Source: Streptomyces nitrosporeus
GTDB taxonomy: Bacteria > Actinomycetota > Actinomycetes > Streptomycetales > Streptomycetaceae
Assembly (NCBI RefSeq): GCF_008704555.1
Contig: NZ_CP023702.1
Location: forward strand, 2,356,001-2,420,000
Direction: 5' to 3'
Length of the DNA: 64,000 nt
Each line of letters begins with the position of its first letter. The first letter of the stretch is position 1. Below, one piece after another: positions 49,365-60,258 of this stretch. Below the pieces are notes generated by a model. It saw only the letters and a list, made by a program, of their open reading frames with translations, did no database searches and had not been told where the DNA came from. The position numbers and the translations under genes are program-made.

Positions 49365-51107
49365 TCAGCCGCCTTCGCGGGGGTTGCGGTCGATGACCTT
49401 CCCGTCGATACCGGCCGTGAGGTGCGCGCCGCCGTAGTCGTCCGAGACGTAGACGCGCAGGACGGGCCGGTCCTCGTGGAAGACGGAGGCCGGCTCCACG
49501 ATCACGTAGCAGTCCTCCAGGGCCGGATCGGGGACGTTGAGCGTCGTGCGCGCGTCGCGCAGGAGGGCGGGCAGCCTGTCCCAGTCGATCTCCTCCAGGT
49601 CGAGGAGCGCGCTGTCCGAGGTGAGGGGGCCTCCCGCGCCGGAACGCTCGGCGCGGCCGTCGCTGTAGGAGTAGTCGTCGTACAGCCCGGGGTCGCTCTC
49701 CAGCGGGGCGCTCGCCGAGGCGTGCCCGTCGTAGAGGGTGAAATCGGTGACCTCCGTACCGCCCATCACCTCCGCCAGCGCTTCGATCGCCTGCCGCGCC
49801 CCGCCGGGGGTCAGCAGGGTGGCGGGGGCCGGGGCGGTACCGGAGGCGGCGGGGGCGGGGTCCTCGCTCACGACCGGCGAAGGCGCGCCGCTGACCGCGG
49901 TACCGGAGCGTTTGCCGCCCTCCTCGTCGCCGGAGAGCGGGCCGAAGGCCCAGAGGTAGACGGCGACGGCGGCCAGGGTGGTGGTGAGCGACGAGGCGAG
50001 GGCGATCCGGCGGATCGTCCGCCGCAGACGCGCGTCGCGGTCGGGCCCGCCGTCCGGGACGGTCGCCGCTCCGGCGCCGGGCGAGGACCACGGGTCGTGC
50101 CGCCGCCCCGGCCCGGTGCCGGGGTCCGCGGCCGTCACCGGGTGCGGGGCGTGAACGGGCGGTACGGCCGGACGGGAGAGCGGCAGCGTGCCGGCCGGGA
50201 CGGCGGGGGCGACGGAGGCGGGCGGGGTGGCGGGGGCGGGCGGGACGGCGGGGGTGACGGTTCCCCCGGCGGCCGCCTCGGCCAGCATCCGGTCGAGCGT
50301 CCCGGCGTCGGGCCGGGCGGCGGTGTCCCGGGTGAGCAACGCGCCCAGCACCGGTCCGAGCGCTCCGGCGCGCACCGGCGGCGGCACCTCCTCGTCGAGT
50401 ACGGCGGCCAGGGTGGCGAGGGTGGTGGCCCGGCGCAGCGGGTGGTGGCCCTCGACGGCGACGTAGAGCATCATGCCCAGCGACCAGAGGTCGGAGGAGG
50501 GATCGCCCTCGGTGCCGCGGATGCGCTCGGGGGCTATGTAGTCGGGCGACCCGATGAGTGCCCCGGTGGCGGTGAGGCTGGTCGACTCACGGATCGCCGC
50601 GATCCCGAAGTCCGTGAGGACGGGGCGCCCGTCGGTCCGCAGGAGCACGTTGGCCGGTTTCACGTCACGGTGGTGGATGCCCGCCGCGTGGGCGGCCCGC
50701 AGCGCCGAGAGGACGCCCCTGCCCAGCTCCGCCGCCTCCCGCGGCGGCATGGGCCCGGCGGCCAGGCGGTCCTGGAGCGAGGACCCCTCCACCAGCTCCA
50801 TCACGATCCACGGGTAGCCCTCCTCGCCCGGGTCCACGATGTGATGGATCGTCACCACGTTGGGGTGGTCCAGCCGTGCCAGCGCGCGGGCCTCCCGCAT
50901 GACCCGGGCGCGCAGGGTCCGCGCGGCCCCGGGGTCGTGCTCGGCGAGGGCCGGGTCCGGCGGGCGGACCTCCTTGAGCGCGACATCGCGGTGCAGGGCC
51001 TGGTCCCGGGCGCGCCAGACCATCCCCATGCCACCGCCGCCCAGTCTTGCGACCAGCGTGAAACGACCGTCGACCACCCGTCCCGACGGGCCGGCGCCTG
51101 TGCTCAT
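49365..51107 (-). CDS. transmembrane Ser/Thr protein kinase (PknB type)
   Basis: A 580-residue Hanks-type kinase. Kinase domain about 10-270: P-loop LGGGGMGMVW, VALKEV lysine, catalytic HHRDVKPANVLL, DFG and APERIRG. A Pro/Ala-rich juxtamembrane region, one transmembrane helix (ASSLTTTLAAVAVYLWAF, about 385-402), then an extracytoplasmic domain with no known sensor resemblance. ATG 51105-51107 is used; the longer frame has no ribosome binding site. Divergent from the HEAT-repeat gene. Confidence 0.92.
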   Translation of the reverse strand: MSTGAGPSGRVVDGRFTLVARLGGGGMGMVWRARDQALHRDVALKEVRPPDPALAEHDPGAARTLRARVMREARALARLDHPNVVTIHHIVDPGEEGYPWIVMELVEGSSLQDRLAAGPMPPREAAELGRGVLSALRAAHAAGIHHRDVKPANVLLRTDGRPVLTDFGIAAIRESTSLTATGALIGSPDYIAPERIRGTEGDPSSDLWSLGMMLYVAVEGHHPLRRATTLATLAAVLDEEVPPPVRAGALGPVLGALLTRDTAARPDAGTLDRMLAEAAAGGTVTPAVPPAPATPPASVAPAVPAGTLPLSRPAVPPVHAPHPVTAADPGTGPGRRHDPWSSPGAGAATVPDGGPDRDARLRRTIRRIALASSLTTTLAAVAVYLWAFGPLSGDEEGGKRSGTAVSGAPSPVVSEDPAPAASGTAPAPATLLTPGGARQAIEALAEVMGGTEVTDFTLYDGHASASAPLESDPGLYDDYSYSDGRAERSGAGGPLTSDSALLDLEEIDWDRLPALLRDARTTLNVPDPALEDCYVIVEPASVFHEDRPVLRVYVSDDYGGAHLTAGIDGKVIDRNPREGG

Positions 51108-51369
51108 GCCCGGTAGCGTAAGGGGCCGCTCCGACAGATCCCCCCGGGGGTGCGGGGATCCGTTCCGCCCCCGCCCCGTCCCCGGGCGGGGTCCCGGCGG
51201 CCTGCGGCGGCGGACCGCAGCCCGCCCGCAGCTGCCCAGCACATGTCAGGAAAGGCCGCAAGCAGAGGGTGGAATTGCCGGGGCCGTGGTGCACACTCTG
51301 CGCAGAGCGCTTCACGGACACCGCCCGGCGAGGAGTGGGGCACGTGGGACGGCACGGGGAGGGGACGGC

Positions 51370-53469
51370 GTGTTCGCGGGGATCGACGAGGTCGACTGGG
51401 CCTCGATGGAGCACGCCTACGGTCCGGCCGACGACGTGCCGGTGCTGCTGCGCGGGCTGGCCTCGGCCGATCCGGCCGAGCGGGAGAGCGCGCTGGACGG
51501 GATGTACGGCGCGGTCCACCACCAGGGCGACGTGTACGCGTGCACGCTCGCCTGCATACCGTTCCTCTTCGAACTGGTCGTCGACCCCGGCGTCCAGGAC
51601 CGGGGCAGCATCGTCGAACTGCTCACCAGCATCGGCGGCATCGATCTCGCCGAGGACGACGAGGACGAGATCGGCGAGGACGAGATCGAGGGCGCGGCGA
51701 ACTACGCGATGGCGGCGGCCGCCGTCACCGCCGGCGCGGGGGTGTTCTGCGAGCTGGTCGCCGACGAGGACCCGGGGGTGCGGCTGGCCGCCCCGCTGGC
51801 CCTCGCCGCCCTGCACAGCAGACCGGCCCGGGTGCTCACCCTGCTGCGGGAGCGGCTGCCGGTGGAGCCGGAGGACGAGATACGCCTCGCGCTGGTCGAG
51901 GCGGCGGGCCGGGTGGCGCTGCGCCACCGGCCGGTGGCGGGGCAGGCCGCCGACTGGCTGAGCCGTCTCGCCGCCGAGGCGTACGCGCCGGGTCTACGGC
52001 TCGCGGCCCTCGCCCAGCTGGCCCGGTGCGCGCCCGACGTCCTGCCCGACGGTGTCGTGCCGCTGGTGTCCGGACTGCTGCGGGAGCTGCGCTCCCGCCC
52101 CGCGGGCCGGGACCCCGAAGGGTTCGCGGGCCCGGGTGAGCGGGCCGCGTCCCCGACGCTGGTCGGGCAGGTACGGGCGTTGCGCGCCGAGGAGACGGCG
52201 GGGCGCAGCGCGCCCTGGGCGACCGATCTGCTGCGGACCCTGCACGGGGGTCTGGACAACCGGGTGGAGGACCGCACCGCGCTGCTGACGGACCAGTTGC
52301 GCAGCCCCGATCCGTGGCAGCGCATCGACGCCGTGCGGATGAGCAGTGTGCTGATGCGGTCCTGGCGGGGCGTGTACGACGAACCGGTGCGCCTGATGGG
52401 GGAGCTGCTCGGCGACCCGGAGCCCCGGCTGGCGGAGGCCGCGGCGCACGCGCTGGAGGAGCTCCACTCGCTGGCCGTACCGGCCGCCGACGCGCTCGCC
52501 GCACGGGTGGCAGCCGCCCCGGACGCCTGGGTGCGGCGGTGGGCGAGCGGGCCGCCCGCACTGGGCCCGGCGGTGAACGCGCTGGCCAGGGCGGGGGACG
52601 CCCGGGTGCTTCCGGCGCTGGCGGCGGCCCTGGAGCAGTCCGAGGTGCCGCACGACGTGGGGTACGCCATCGGGTACCTGGGGGAGGCCGCGGCACCGCT
52701 CGCCGGGATACTGCGGCGGCGGCTGGGCGAGGTCGGGCTGGACGAAGGGGCGTACGACCGGGCGTCCCCCCTGCTCGCCGGGCTGACGGCGCTGCGGGCC
52801 GGGGAGGCGGCCGGGGAGGTGCTGCGGGTGCTGCGGGGGGCGCCGGAGTACCGGGGCGAGTGGCTGCGTACGGCCGCGCTGCGGGCACTGGACGCGTTCG
52901 GCCCGGCGGCGGCCCGCGCGGCGGACGAGCTGCGGGCGCTGGTACGGCGGGGCGGGACGACGGCGACGGAGGCCGCCGAGGCCCTCTGGTCGGTCGAGGG
53001 TGACGCCGCCGCGGTGCTCCCGGTGCTGCTGGAGGGCCTGCGGTCCCGGCGGGTGCACGACTGCCGTGCGGCGGCGGGCGTGCTGGGCCGGCTCGGCCCG
53101 GCGGCGGCGGTGGCGGCGCCGGGGTTGCGCGCGCTGCTGGCCCACGGCGAACTGTGGCTGCGGGTCGACGCGGCCATCGCCCTGAGCGGGGTGACCGGCC
53201 GGGACGACGAGAGCGTGCCGGTGCTCCTCGACGCCTGGGAGCACGACCGTCACACCCGTGTCCGGATCGCGGGACACCTGGCGCGGACGGGCCCGGCCGG
53301 TGCAGGCTCGGAGGTGGCGCGGGTGCTGCGTGCCGAGCTCCGCTCCGTCCGCCGCCACAACGCGCTGGACGGTGGATGCGGCAGCCATGACATCCACGAG
53401 GACGAGAAACTGCTGGCGCTCTGCCGGCGGGCTCTGGGAACCGACACAGGACAAGGGACCACATCATGA
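51370..53469 (+). CDS. HEAT-repeat protein
   Basis: A 699-residue all-helical protein with many degenerate HEAT/PBS-lyase-like repeats (for example DPGVRLAAPLALAAL, APGLRLAALAQLARCAP, EPRLAEAAAHALEELHSL, DDESVPVLLDAWEHD). An acidic insert (DLAEDDEDEIGEDEIE, about 95-115) is striking. No catalytic motif; probably a scaffold. Start GTG 51370 has GGGAGGGG upstream. The stop overlaps the ATG of the zinc-ribbon gene (ATGA). Confidence 0.82.
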   Translation: MFAGIDEVDWASMEHAYGPADDVPVLLRGLASADPAERESALDGMYGAVHHQGDVYACTLACIPFLFELVVDPGVQDRGSIVELLTSIGGIDLAEDDEDEIGEDEIEGAANYAMAAAAVTAGAGVFCELVADEDPGVRLAAPLALAALHSRPARVLTLLRERLPVEPEDEIRLALVEAAGRVALRHRPVAGQAADWLSRLAAEAYAPGLRLAALAQLARCAPDVLPDGVVPLVSGLLRELRSRPAGRDPEGFAGPGERAASPTLVGQVRALRAEETAGRSAPWATDLLRTLHGGLDNRVEDRTALLTDQLRSPDPWQRIDAVRMSSVLMRSWRGVYDEPVRLMGELLGDPEPRLAEAAAHALEELHSLAVPAADALAARVAAAPDAWVRRWASGPPALGPAVNALARAGDARVLPALAAALEQSEVPHDVGYAIGYLGEAAAPLAGILRRRLGEVGLDEGAYDRASPLLAGLTALRAGEAAGEVLRVLRGAPEYRGEWLRTAALRALDAFGPAAARAADELRALVRRGGTTATEAAEALWSVEGDAAAVLPVLLEGLRSRRVHDCRAAAGVLGRLGPAAAVAAPGLRALLAHGELWLRVDAAIALSGVTGRDDESVPVLLDAWEHDRHTRVRIAGHLARTGPAGAGSEVARVLRAELRSVRRHNALDGGCGSHDIHEDEKLLALCRRALGTDTGQGTTS

Positions 53470-53783
53470 TCATCTTCGGTACGAAGGGCTATCTCCACCA
53501 GCTCGCGGTCCTCACCATGGTCTGCGGCTGGTGCGGCAACCCCGCCGCGCACACCCTGCGCAAGCGGGTCACGAAGTTCACGCTGTTCTTCGTGCCGCTC
53601 TTCCCGTTCTCCACGAAGTACGCGACGCAGTGCACCTTCTGCGGCGGGGAGCGGCAGATCCCCGCCGAGGAGGCGGACCGGCTGCTGGCCCAGGCCCGGT
53701 CGGGCCAGGACGGCGACCCGTACGGCACCGCTCCGCAGCAGCCCGGGTACACGCCGGACGGCCGGAACCCGTACCAGGGCTAG
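53466..53783 (+). CDS. zinc-ribbon protein
   Basis: A 105-residue protein with two CxxC pairs (MVCGWCGNPAA and QCTFCGG) spaced for a zinc ribbon, a hydrophobic FTLFFVPLFPF between them, and a polar C-terminal tail. Zinc-ribbon family members of this layout are usual in Streptomyces. Coupled to the HEAT-repeat gene by a 4-nt overlap. Function unknown. Confidence 0.82.
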   Translation: MIIFGTKGYLHQLAVLTMVCGWCGNPAAHTLRKRVTKFTLFFVPLFPFSTKYATQCTFCGGERQIPAEEADRLLAQARSGQDGDPYGTAPQQPGYTPDGRNPYQG

Positions 53784-53852
53784 AGCCAGGGCATAAGGAC
53801 CACGAAACCGACATAAGAGAAATAACACCCGCCTCTTGCTACGTTGCGGGGC

Positions 53853-55265
53853 ATGACCGCAACGACGGCGGACGCACGGCCGCCCGAGCTACGCCTGCCC
53901 AAGCGGCGGGGGGTCGAGCTGTCGCTCCTGACCGGGGCGGTGATCATCTCCGTCTACGGCTACACGGCCGTCGGCCTCGCCCGCAGCGGCGCCGTCCCGC
54001 CCGACGTCCTCGGGTACGGCGCCGGGCTCGGCCTCCTCTCCCTGCTCGCCCATCTCGCCGTCAGGTTCCGCGCCCCGTACGCCGATCCGCTGCTGCTTCC
54101 CATCGCGGTGCTGCTCAACGGCCTGGGCCTGGTCCTGATCTACCGGCTCGACCTGGAGACGCCGAAGGACCAGGCGGCGACGACCCAGCTGGTCTGGTCG
54201 ACGCTGGGGGTGGCGTTCTTCATCGCGGTCGTCGTCCTGCTCCGCGACCACCGGGTGCTCCAGCGGTACGCGTACCTCTCGGTCGCGACGGCGCTGGTGC
54301 TGATGATCGTGCCGATCTTCTTCCCCGCGGTGAACGGGGCCAAGATCTGGATCCGGGCCGGTGGACTTTCCTTCCAGCCCGGCGAGTTCGCCAAGATCCT
54401 GCTCGCCGTGTTCTTCGCCGCCTACCTGGCGGCGAACCGCAACGCGCTGGCGTACACCGGCCGCAGGATCTGGAAGCTCCAGCTGCCCACCGGCCGGGTG
54501 CTGGGCCCGATCGTGGCCATCTGGCTGATCAGCGTGGGGGTCCTGGTCCTGGAACGGGACCTGGGCACCTCCCTCCTCTTCTTCGGCCTCTTCGTCATCA
54601 TGCTGTACGTGGCCACCGGGCGGACGGGCTGGATCGCGGTCGGCCTGCTGCTCGCCGCGGCGGGCGCCTTCGTCGTCGGTTCCTTCGAACCCCATGTGCA
54701 CAGCCGGGTGGAGGACTGGCTGAACCCCTTCGCCACCATCGAGGCCGGCCAGGGCCCCAGCCAGCTCGCGCAGTCGCTGTTCGCCTTCGCGGCGGGCGGC
54801 ATGCTCGGTACCGGCCTGGGGCTCGGCCACTCGGTCCTCATCGGTTTCGCCGCCAAGTCCGACTTCATCCTGGCGACCGCGGGCGAGGAGCTGGGACTGG
54901 CCGGGCTCACCGCGGTCTTCCTCCTCTACGCGCTGCTGGTGGCCCGCGGCTACCGTGCCGGGCTCGCACTGCGCGACCCCTTCGGCCGGCTGCTGGCGGT
55001 CGGGCTGGCCTCGATCCTGGCGCTCCAGGTCTTCGTGATCGCCGGCGGGGTGACGGGCCTGATCCCGCTGACCGGGATGGCCATGCCGTTCCTGGCGCAG
55101 GGCGGTTCGTCCGTCGTCACCAACTGGATCATCGTGGCGCTGCTGATCCGGGTCAGCGACGTGGCCCGCACCCCGCGGCCCGGCCAGGCGGAGGGGGACG
55201 TGATCGCCCCCGTCGTCGAGGAGGACGCGCCGGACCCCGGCCGGCTCGGCGGGGCCGGCCGGTGA
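53853..55265 (+). CDS. FtsW/RodA/SpoVE-family SEDS glycosyltransferase
   Basis: A 470-residue polytopic membrane protein (about 10-12 helices) of the SEDS family, which polymerises lipid II with a partner PBP. Conserved features: NGAKIWIRAGGLSFQPGEFAKI, RDLGTSLLFFGLF, GEELGLAGLTAVFLLYALLVARG and GMAMPFLAQGGSSVVTNW. ATG 53853 chosen. The TGA overlaps the GTG of the PBP gene (GTGA), the usual FtsW/PbpA-like pairing. A sporulation or growth-specific role cannot be told apart. Confidence 0.93.
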   Translation: MTATTADARPPELRLPKRRGVELSLLTGAVIISVYGYTAVGLARSGAVPPDVLGYGAGLGLLSLLAHLAVRFRAPYADPLLLPIAVLLNGLGLVLIYRLDLETPKDQAATTQLVWSTLGVAFFIAVVVLLRDHRVLQRYAYLSVATALVLMIVPIFFPAVNGAKIWIRAGGLSFQPGEFAKILLAVFFAAYLAANRNALAYTGRRIWKLQLPTGRVLGPIVAIWLISVGVLVLERDLGTSLLFFGLFVIMLYVATGRTGWIAVGLLLAAAGAFVVGSFEPHVHSRVEDWLNPFATIEAGQGPSQLAQSLFAFAAGGMLGTGLGLGHSVLIGFAAKSDFILATAGEELGLAGLTAVFLLYALLVARGYRAGLALRDPFGRLLAVGLASILALQVFVIAGGVTGLIPLTGMAMPFLAQGGSSVVTNWIIVALLIRVSDVARTPRPGQAEGDVIAPVVEEDAPDPGRLGGAGR

Positions 55266-56725
55266 TCCGCTGCATCCGGCGGGCCGCCGCCTTCTGCCTG
55301 CTGCTCCTGGTGGCGCTGCTGGTCAACGCGGCGCGGATCCAGCTCTTCGAGGCATCCTCGCTCGACGACAACCCCGCCAACCGCCGCAACACCATCGCCC
55401 GTTACGACCAGGCGCGCGGCGACATCCTGGTCGGCGACGAGCCGGTCACCGGCTCGGAGGACACCGGTGAACAGCTCGCCCACGAGCGGACCTACCGGCA
55501 CGGCCCGCTGTACGCCCCGGTGACGGGCTACGCCTCCCAGACGTACGGCACCTCCCTGCTGGAGAACGCCGAGGACGACGTCCTGAACGGCACGGCGTCC
55601 GTCCTGGCCCCCCTCCCGCTGTGGGGCGACATCACCCGTTCACGGCAGCCGGGCGGCAACGTCGTCACCACGGTGAAGGCGTCCGTCCAGCGGGCCGCGT
55701 ACGAGGGCCTGGCGGGCCGGCGCGGTGCGGCCGTGGCACTCGATCCGGCGACCGGCGCCATCCTGGCGCTGGTCTCCTCCCCCTCGTACGACCCGCAGCG
55801 GCTCTCCGGTACGGGCCCCTCGGTCACCGGTGCGTGGGCGGAGCTGAACGCGGCCGCGAGCAGGCCGATGCTCAACCGGGCCATCCGGCAGACCTACCCG
55901 CCGGGCTCCGCCTTCAAGATCGTGACGGCCGCGGCGGCCCTGGACGCCGGGGTGGTGACCGACCCGGACGCCGCCACCGACACCCCCTCGCCCTATGTGC
56001 TGCCCGGCACCACGACGACGCTGCCCGACGAGGCCCGGGGCTGCGAGGAGGCGTCACTGGCCGAGGCCATCCGGGTCTCCTGCAACACGGTGATGGCGCA
56101 TCTCGGGGTCCAGGTGGGCCTGGACGGGATGCTGGAGGCCGCCGGCAGGTTCGGCTTCAACGACGACGGTCTGAGGATCCCCTCGGGGGTGTCCCGTTCC
56201 AACTTCGACTCGGACATGAGCGACGACCAGCTCGCCCAGTCCTCGATCGGCCAGTTCGACACGACGGCCACCCCGCTCCAGATGGCGATGGTGGCCTCCG
56301 CCGTGGCGAACGGCGGCGAGCTGCGCCGCCCGCACCTGGTGGACCGGATCACCGACCACGACGGGAGGACCGTCCGCCGGGAGGGCTCGGACGAGTACCG
56401 GGAGGCGATGGAGCCCTCGACCGCCCGGCAGCTCCAGCGGATGATGGTGGACGTGGTCGAGAACGGCACCGGGACCCGGGCGGCGATCGACGGGGTGCGG
56501 GTCGGCGGCAAGACCGGCACCGCCCAGCACGGGGTGGACAACACCGGTACGCCGTACGCGTGGTTCATCTCCTGGGCCCAGGACCCGGGCTCCGGTGATC
56601 CGGCGGTGGCGGTGGCCGTGGTCGTCGAGGACGCGGCGGCGAAGCGGGCCGACGTCAGCGGCGGCGGCAACGCGGCCCCGATCGCCCGCGCGGTGATGGA
56701 GGCCGCCCTCGGCGGGGCGGAGTGA
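55262..56725 (+). CDS. penicillin-binding protein (PbpA-like transpeptidase)
   Basis: A 487-residue membrane-anchored class B PBP. N-terminal transmembrane helix ([19 protein letters not shown]), a short dimer domain, then the transpeptidase with SxxK (YPPGSAFKI), SxN ([11 protein letters not shown]) and KTGT ([10 protein letters not shown]). The partner is the SEDS protein just upstream, to which its GTG is coupled. Cross-links nascent peptidoglycan outside the membrane. Confidence 0.94.
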   Translation: MIRCIRRAAAFCLLLLVALLVNAARIQLFEASSLDDNPANRRNTIARYDQARGDILVGDEPVTGSEDTGEQLAHERTYRHGPLYAPVTGYASQTYGTSLLENAEDDVLNGTASVLAPLPLWGDITRSRQPGGNVVTTVKASVQRAAYEGLAGRRGAAVALDPATGAILALVSSPSYDPQRLSGTGPSVTGAWAELNAAASRPMLNRAIRQTYPPGSAFKIVTAAAALDAGVVTDPDAATDTPSPYVLPGTTTTLPDEARGCEEASLAEAIRVSCNTVMAHLGVQVGLDGMLEAAGRFGFNDDGLRIPSGVSRSNFDSDMSDDQLAQSSIGQFDTTATPLQMAMVASAVANGGELRRPHLVDRITDHDGRTVRREGSDEYREAMEPSTARQLQRMMVDVVENGTGTRAAIDGVRVGGKTGTAQHGVDNTGTPYAWFISWAQDPGSGDPAVAVAVVVEDAAAKRADVSGGGNAAPIARAVMEAALGGAE

Positions 56726-56768
56726 GCCCGGCGCCTCTTCGACCTGGGCTCCGGGAGAAGGAGACGGT

Positions 56769-57854
56769 ATGGAGCACGGGGCGGGGCACGGGGTGGCGAA
56801 GGCGCTGGCCCGGATCGGTGAACGGGACCCGGAGGTCCGGGCGTTCACCGAGGTGTGGCACGGGAGGGCGCTGGCCGAAGAGCCCGGGGCCCGGGAACTC
56901 CCTCTGGGCGGACTGCCGTTCGCGGTGAAGGGCCCGTCGGGCATCCGGTCGTACGCGGCCCGGCGGCTGATCGCCGCGGGCGGGGTCGCCGTCGGCGCGA
57001 CCTCCGTCCCCGGACCGGGCACCTACTGGCAGACCTGGGGCCTGGGCCCCGGCGGCCCCACGCTCAACCCCTGGCGGGCCGACCGCGTCCCGGGCGGCTC
57101 CTCGGCGGGGTCGGCGGCCGCGGTCGCGGCCGGCATGGTCGGTCTGGCGACGGGCAGCGACGGCGCGGGATCGGTGCGGATACCGGCGGCCTGGTGCGGG
57201 GTGTTCGGACTGAAGACGACCAACGGCCTGCTCCCCTCCCCCGACCCCACGGGCCTGGCGGCACCCGGGGTGCTCGCGTCCTCGGCGAAGCGGGCGGAGG
57301 CGTATCTGCGCCATGTGCTGGACGGCTACGCCCCCCGGCCGGCCCGGCTGCCGCTGCCGGCCGTCCACAGCGAAACCCTGGGCTTCGCCGCGGTGGACCC
57401 GGAGGTGGCCGAGGTGGTCCGGGGCGCGGTCGCCCGTCTGGAGGCGGCGGGGGTCGTCCGGCTGTCCGGTGACGCCGTCACCCTGGACGATCCGGGGCCG
57501 GCGTGGACGGCGGTACGCGGCGGCGCCCCCACCGGGGCCACACGCCGGCTGCGGGAGGGGAACGACCGGCGGCTGTCGGAGGTGTTCGCCCGCGTGTCCC
57601 TGCTGCTCACCCCGGTCACACCGAACCCGCCGCACGGCCACGACGGTCCGGGTGAGGTCTTCTCCACCGCACTGACCTGGGCGTTCAACCTCAGCGGTCA
57701 TCCGGCGGCGAGCGTGCCGGCCGGGTTCACCCCGGACGGCTGCCCGGTCGGCCTCCACCTGGTGGCCGACCGGGGCGCGGACGCGGAACTGCTGGGCGCG
57801 GCACGGGCGGTGGAGCGGGTCCTGCCGCCGACGCGGCCGCCCCGGTTCAGCTGA
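56769..57854 (+). CDS. amidase-signature-like protein, short
   Basis: A 361-residue protein with the amidase signature: GLPFAVKG (Lys), [18 protein letters not shown] with the nucleophile region, and [25 protein letters not shown]. Typical amidases have about 450-500 residues; the family's central part seems shortened. AGAAGGAGAC precedes the ATG at 56769. Its 3' end overlaps the convergent gene by 8 bp. Substrate unknown. Confidence 0.85.
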   Translation: MEHGAGHGVAKALARIGERDPEVRAFTEVWHGRALAEEPGARELPLGGLPFAVKGPSGIRSYAARRLIAAGGVAVGATSVPGPGTYWQTWGLGPGGPTLNPWRADRVPGGSSAGSAAAVAAGMVGLATGSDGAGSVRIPAAWCGVFGLKTTNGLLPSPDPTGLAAPGVLASSAKRAEAYLRHVLDGYAPRPARLPLPAVHSETLGFAAVDPEVAEVVRGAVARLEAAGVVRLSGDAVTLDDPGPAWTAVRGGAPTGATRRLREGNDRRLSEVFARVSLLLTPVTPNPPHGHDGPGEVFSTALTWAFNLSGHPAASVPAGFTPDGCPVGLHLVADRGADAELLGAARAVERVLPPTRPPRFS

Positions 57855-58716
57855 GCGGCTTGCGTATCTCGGTGCGGACCTTCGCGGTCTCCTCCGCCGC
57901 CTTCTCCAGGTCGATGGACCGCGCGTCCTTCGTGACCTGGTCGGGGCGGACGAGGGCGATCATCGCGGCGGTGTTGTCGTCACCCCAGGCGCACATCGGC
58001 ACATTGGCACTCACGCCCATGTTGCTGGACTGCACGACCTGGCACTCCACCGTGATGTCGTAGCCCGCGGGGCGGAACTCCTCGGCGGGGACCATCACCT
58101 TGGCACCGTCGGCCGTGGCCGCGCCCTCCATGATCTTGCCGCGCATGAACGAGGGGCTGGAGAGCCGCCCGTACATGCCGGAGAGCACCAGCGCGCCGCC
58201 CTCGTCCGAGGTGTACTGGGCGACCGCGGCCCGGCCGTCCCGGATGCTCGGGTCGGGGGTGTTCTCGATCTTCCTGCCCTCGGTGGCGGACATGTCCTGG
58301 CTGAGGGTGAACTCCCCGTCCAGCATCGTCTTCTCCACCACCAGCTTGTGGGTGGCCTCGGGGAAGGCGGCGTCCGCGCCCTTGTCGATCAGTTGGTAGA
58401 CCCCGAAGCCGAGTGCGGTCACCAGGACCAGTCCGCCGGCCACGATGCCGAGCACCAGACCGGTCCGGCTCTTGCGGGGCGGCTGCGGATAACCGGGCAC
58501 ACCGGGCTGCACGCCCGGCTGCATGCCGGGGTGGGCGCCCCACGGCCCGGGGGCGCCCTGGGGCTGCTGCTGCGGGTAGCCGTAGGGCGGCGGCGGGGTT
58601 TGCGGCGGATAGGGCCCGGGGGCGGCCGGAGGCTGCTGCCCGTACGGGTTCTGCGGAGGCTGGGGCGGCCCGTAGGGACCCTGGGGCGGCTGCGGCGGCA
58701 TGCTCATGGCGTTCAC
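57847..58716 (-). CDS. membrane-anchored protein with Pro-rich N-terminus
   Basis: A 289-residue protein. Residues 1-80 are a Pro/Gln/Gly/Tyr-rich cytoplasmic segment, followed by a transmembrane helix ([20 protein letters not shown], about 85-105) and a roughly 180-residue extracytoplasmic domain without a recognised fold; the Cys in VECQVV and MCAWGD may form a disulfide. Common architecture in Streptomyces. Not named. Confidence 0.8.
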   Translation of the reverse strand: MNAMSMPPQPPQGPYGPPQPPQNPYGQQPPAAPGPYPPQTPPPPYGYPQQQPQGAPGPWGAHPGMQPGVQPGVPGYPQPPRKSRTGLVLGIVAGGLVLVTALGFGVYQLIDKGADAAFPEATHKLVVEKTMLDGEFTLSQDMSATEGRKIENTPDPSIRDGRAAVAQYTSDEGGALVLSGMYGRLSSPSFMRGKIMEGAATADGAKVMVPAEEFRPAGYDITVECQVVQSSNMGVSANVPMCAWGDDNTAAMIALVRPDQVTKDARSIDLEKAAEETAKVRTEIRKPLS

Positions 58717-58881
58717 GGTACGTCACCGAGGCGAACAGTCATTCGACACGGGGGGATCGGTGCCGGGCACCCGGCACCCGGTCGCGAGGCACGTCCCGCC
58801 GGACCGGCCGCCCGGGCCCGTACATCCACGCACATCCCTGTGCATCCCCGCACATCCCCGTACGGAACCGCCCAGTACCGC

Positions 58882-59772
58882 TCAGTCCAGCGGCTCCCGG
58901 CGCAGCAGCCATGCCTCGGGTACTCCTTCGAGCCCGGTGGCCGCCCCGACGACGCCCGCGGTGATGGCGCAGGTGGTGTCCACGTCCCCGAAGCCCTCGG
59001 CCGTCGCCCACAGGGCGGCCTCCAGGTCGCCCCGGTGCCGTGCGGCGGTCCACAGCGCGAACGGCACCGTGTCGTCGGCCCGGATGCGCCGCCCGCTGCC
59101 CAGCAGGTCGGCCGCCCGCCAGGGTTCGGTGGTGAAGGGCACCCCGGCGGCCCGCCGCAGCCCCTCCCGTACGAGCCCTTCGGGTGTACGCGCGGTGACC
59201 GCCTCCAGGGTGAACTCCCCGCGCACCGAGAGCGCCGCGGCGACCGCGACCGCCACGGCCCCGGCGACGCCCTCGGGGTGGGCGTGGGTGACCTCCGCCG
59301 ACAGCGCCGCCTGCCGGGCGGTGTGTCCGAGGTCGGCGTGGAAGCGGGCCCCGAGCGGGGCGACCCGCATCGCGGCACCGTTGCCGAGGCTGCCGCCCTC
59401 GAACAGGCCGGGGGCCAGGGTCCGCCAGTCCCCGGGTGAGCCGAGCAGCTGCGGCAGCAGCAGGTGCATGCCGTGGCCGTACCCCCGCGCCCGGTCCGCG
59501 TCGAAGGCCAGGGCGAAGCAGAGGGCCAGCCGGTCCTGGTCGACGTGCCCGCGCTCCTCCAGCACACGGTGCAGGGCCCGGGCGAGCGCGGTGTCGTCGG
59601 TCCAGTGCCAGAGCGGCTCGTGCGGGGTGCGGCGCGCCCGCACCTCGGCGAACGCCTGCCGGGGCGGCCGGAAGAGCGGGAACCACCGCTCCCCGAAGGC
59701 GTCACCGAGGGCGAGCGCTTCGAGACTGCGGCGGGCGGCGGTCCGGTCCCCCGGGACGGGTGTGGAGTCCAT
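58882..59772 (-). CDS. ADP-ribosylglycohydrolase family protein
   Basis: A 296-residue all-helical protein. Metal-binding motifs of the ARH family are present: ALALGDAFGERW, WTDDTALARALHR, NGAAMRVAPLG and GDVDTTCAITAGVVGA. Members hydrolyse ADP-ribose from proteins or small molecules using two Mg2+. ATG 59770-59772 is used; the frame continues upstream antisense to the lipoprotein gene. Single gene. Confidence 0.9.
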   Translation of the reverse strand: MDSTPVPGDRTAARRSLEALALGDAFGERWFPLFRPPRQAFAEVRARRTPHEPLWHWTDDTALARALHRVLEERGHVDQDRLALCFALAFDADRARGYGHGMHLLLPQLLGSPGDWRTLAPGLFEGGSLGNGAAMRVAPLGARFHADLGHTARQAALSAEVTHAHPEGVAGAVAVAVAAALSVRGEFTLEAVTARTPEGLVREGLRRAAGVPFTTEPWRAADLLGSGRRIRADDTVPFALWTAARHRGDLEAALWATAEGFGDVDTTCAITAGVVGAATGLEGVPEAWLLRREPLD

Positions 59773-59943
59773 GGGCGCCAGTCTTCCCGTGCGCCTGCGG
59801 GAGGTACATCCCTTTTCCGCGTGCCGGCCGCCCCCGGGGCGATTGAGTCGTACAGCCCCGGTACCTGAGTACGCGCACTCACGATCACCGGCCTTGGAGG
59901 CGGCAGGCTGGGCCCGACAGCAGACCTTTGAGGGAGCCCGAAC

Positions 59944-60258
59944 ATGTCGCACAACAGCCGTCTTCGCCGTCCGTACGCCACCGCGGCCGGTCTCGGCCTG
60001 GCCGCTCTGGTCCTCGCCCTGTCCACCACCGCCTGCTCGACGGCGGACGCGATATGCAGCGACGGCGAGTACCCGGTCATCGCCGTGGGCGGTCCCGGCA
60101 GCGCCTGCTTCCCGGACGGCGAGGAGCCGTCCGAGGGCTACGTCCGCTACCCGGAGGGCAAGGTGCCCGAGCACGTGGGCGACACGTGGGACACCTACTG
60201 GGAGAGCCGCACGGTGGACAAGGACGGCCGGACGGTCGGCCTGCCGGACGGGGAGTGA
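59944..60258 (+). CDS. small putative lipoprotein
   Basis: A 104-residue protein with a lipobox: a hydrophobic signal (AAGLGLAALVLALSTTAC) ends in Cys31, then STADAICSDGEYPVI. The mature part has Cys residues that may form a disulfide and ends DKDGRTVGLPDGE. It belongs to a conserved Streptomyces lipoprotein group of unknown role. GAGGGAGC precedes ATG 59944. Confidence 0.83.
   Translation: MSHNSRLRRPYATAAGLGLAALVLALSTTACSTADAICSDGEYPVIAVGGPGSACFPDGEEPSEGYVRYPEGKVPEHVGDTWDTYWESRTVDKDGRTVGLPDGE

Noticed and set aside
50860..51369. N-terminal extension of the HEAT-repeat protein
   Set aside because: The extra stretch is antisense to the kinase gene and lacks helical-repeat character; GTG 51370 has a good ribosome binding site.
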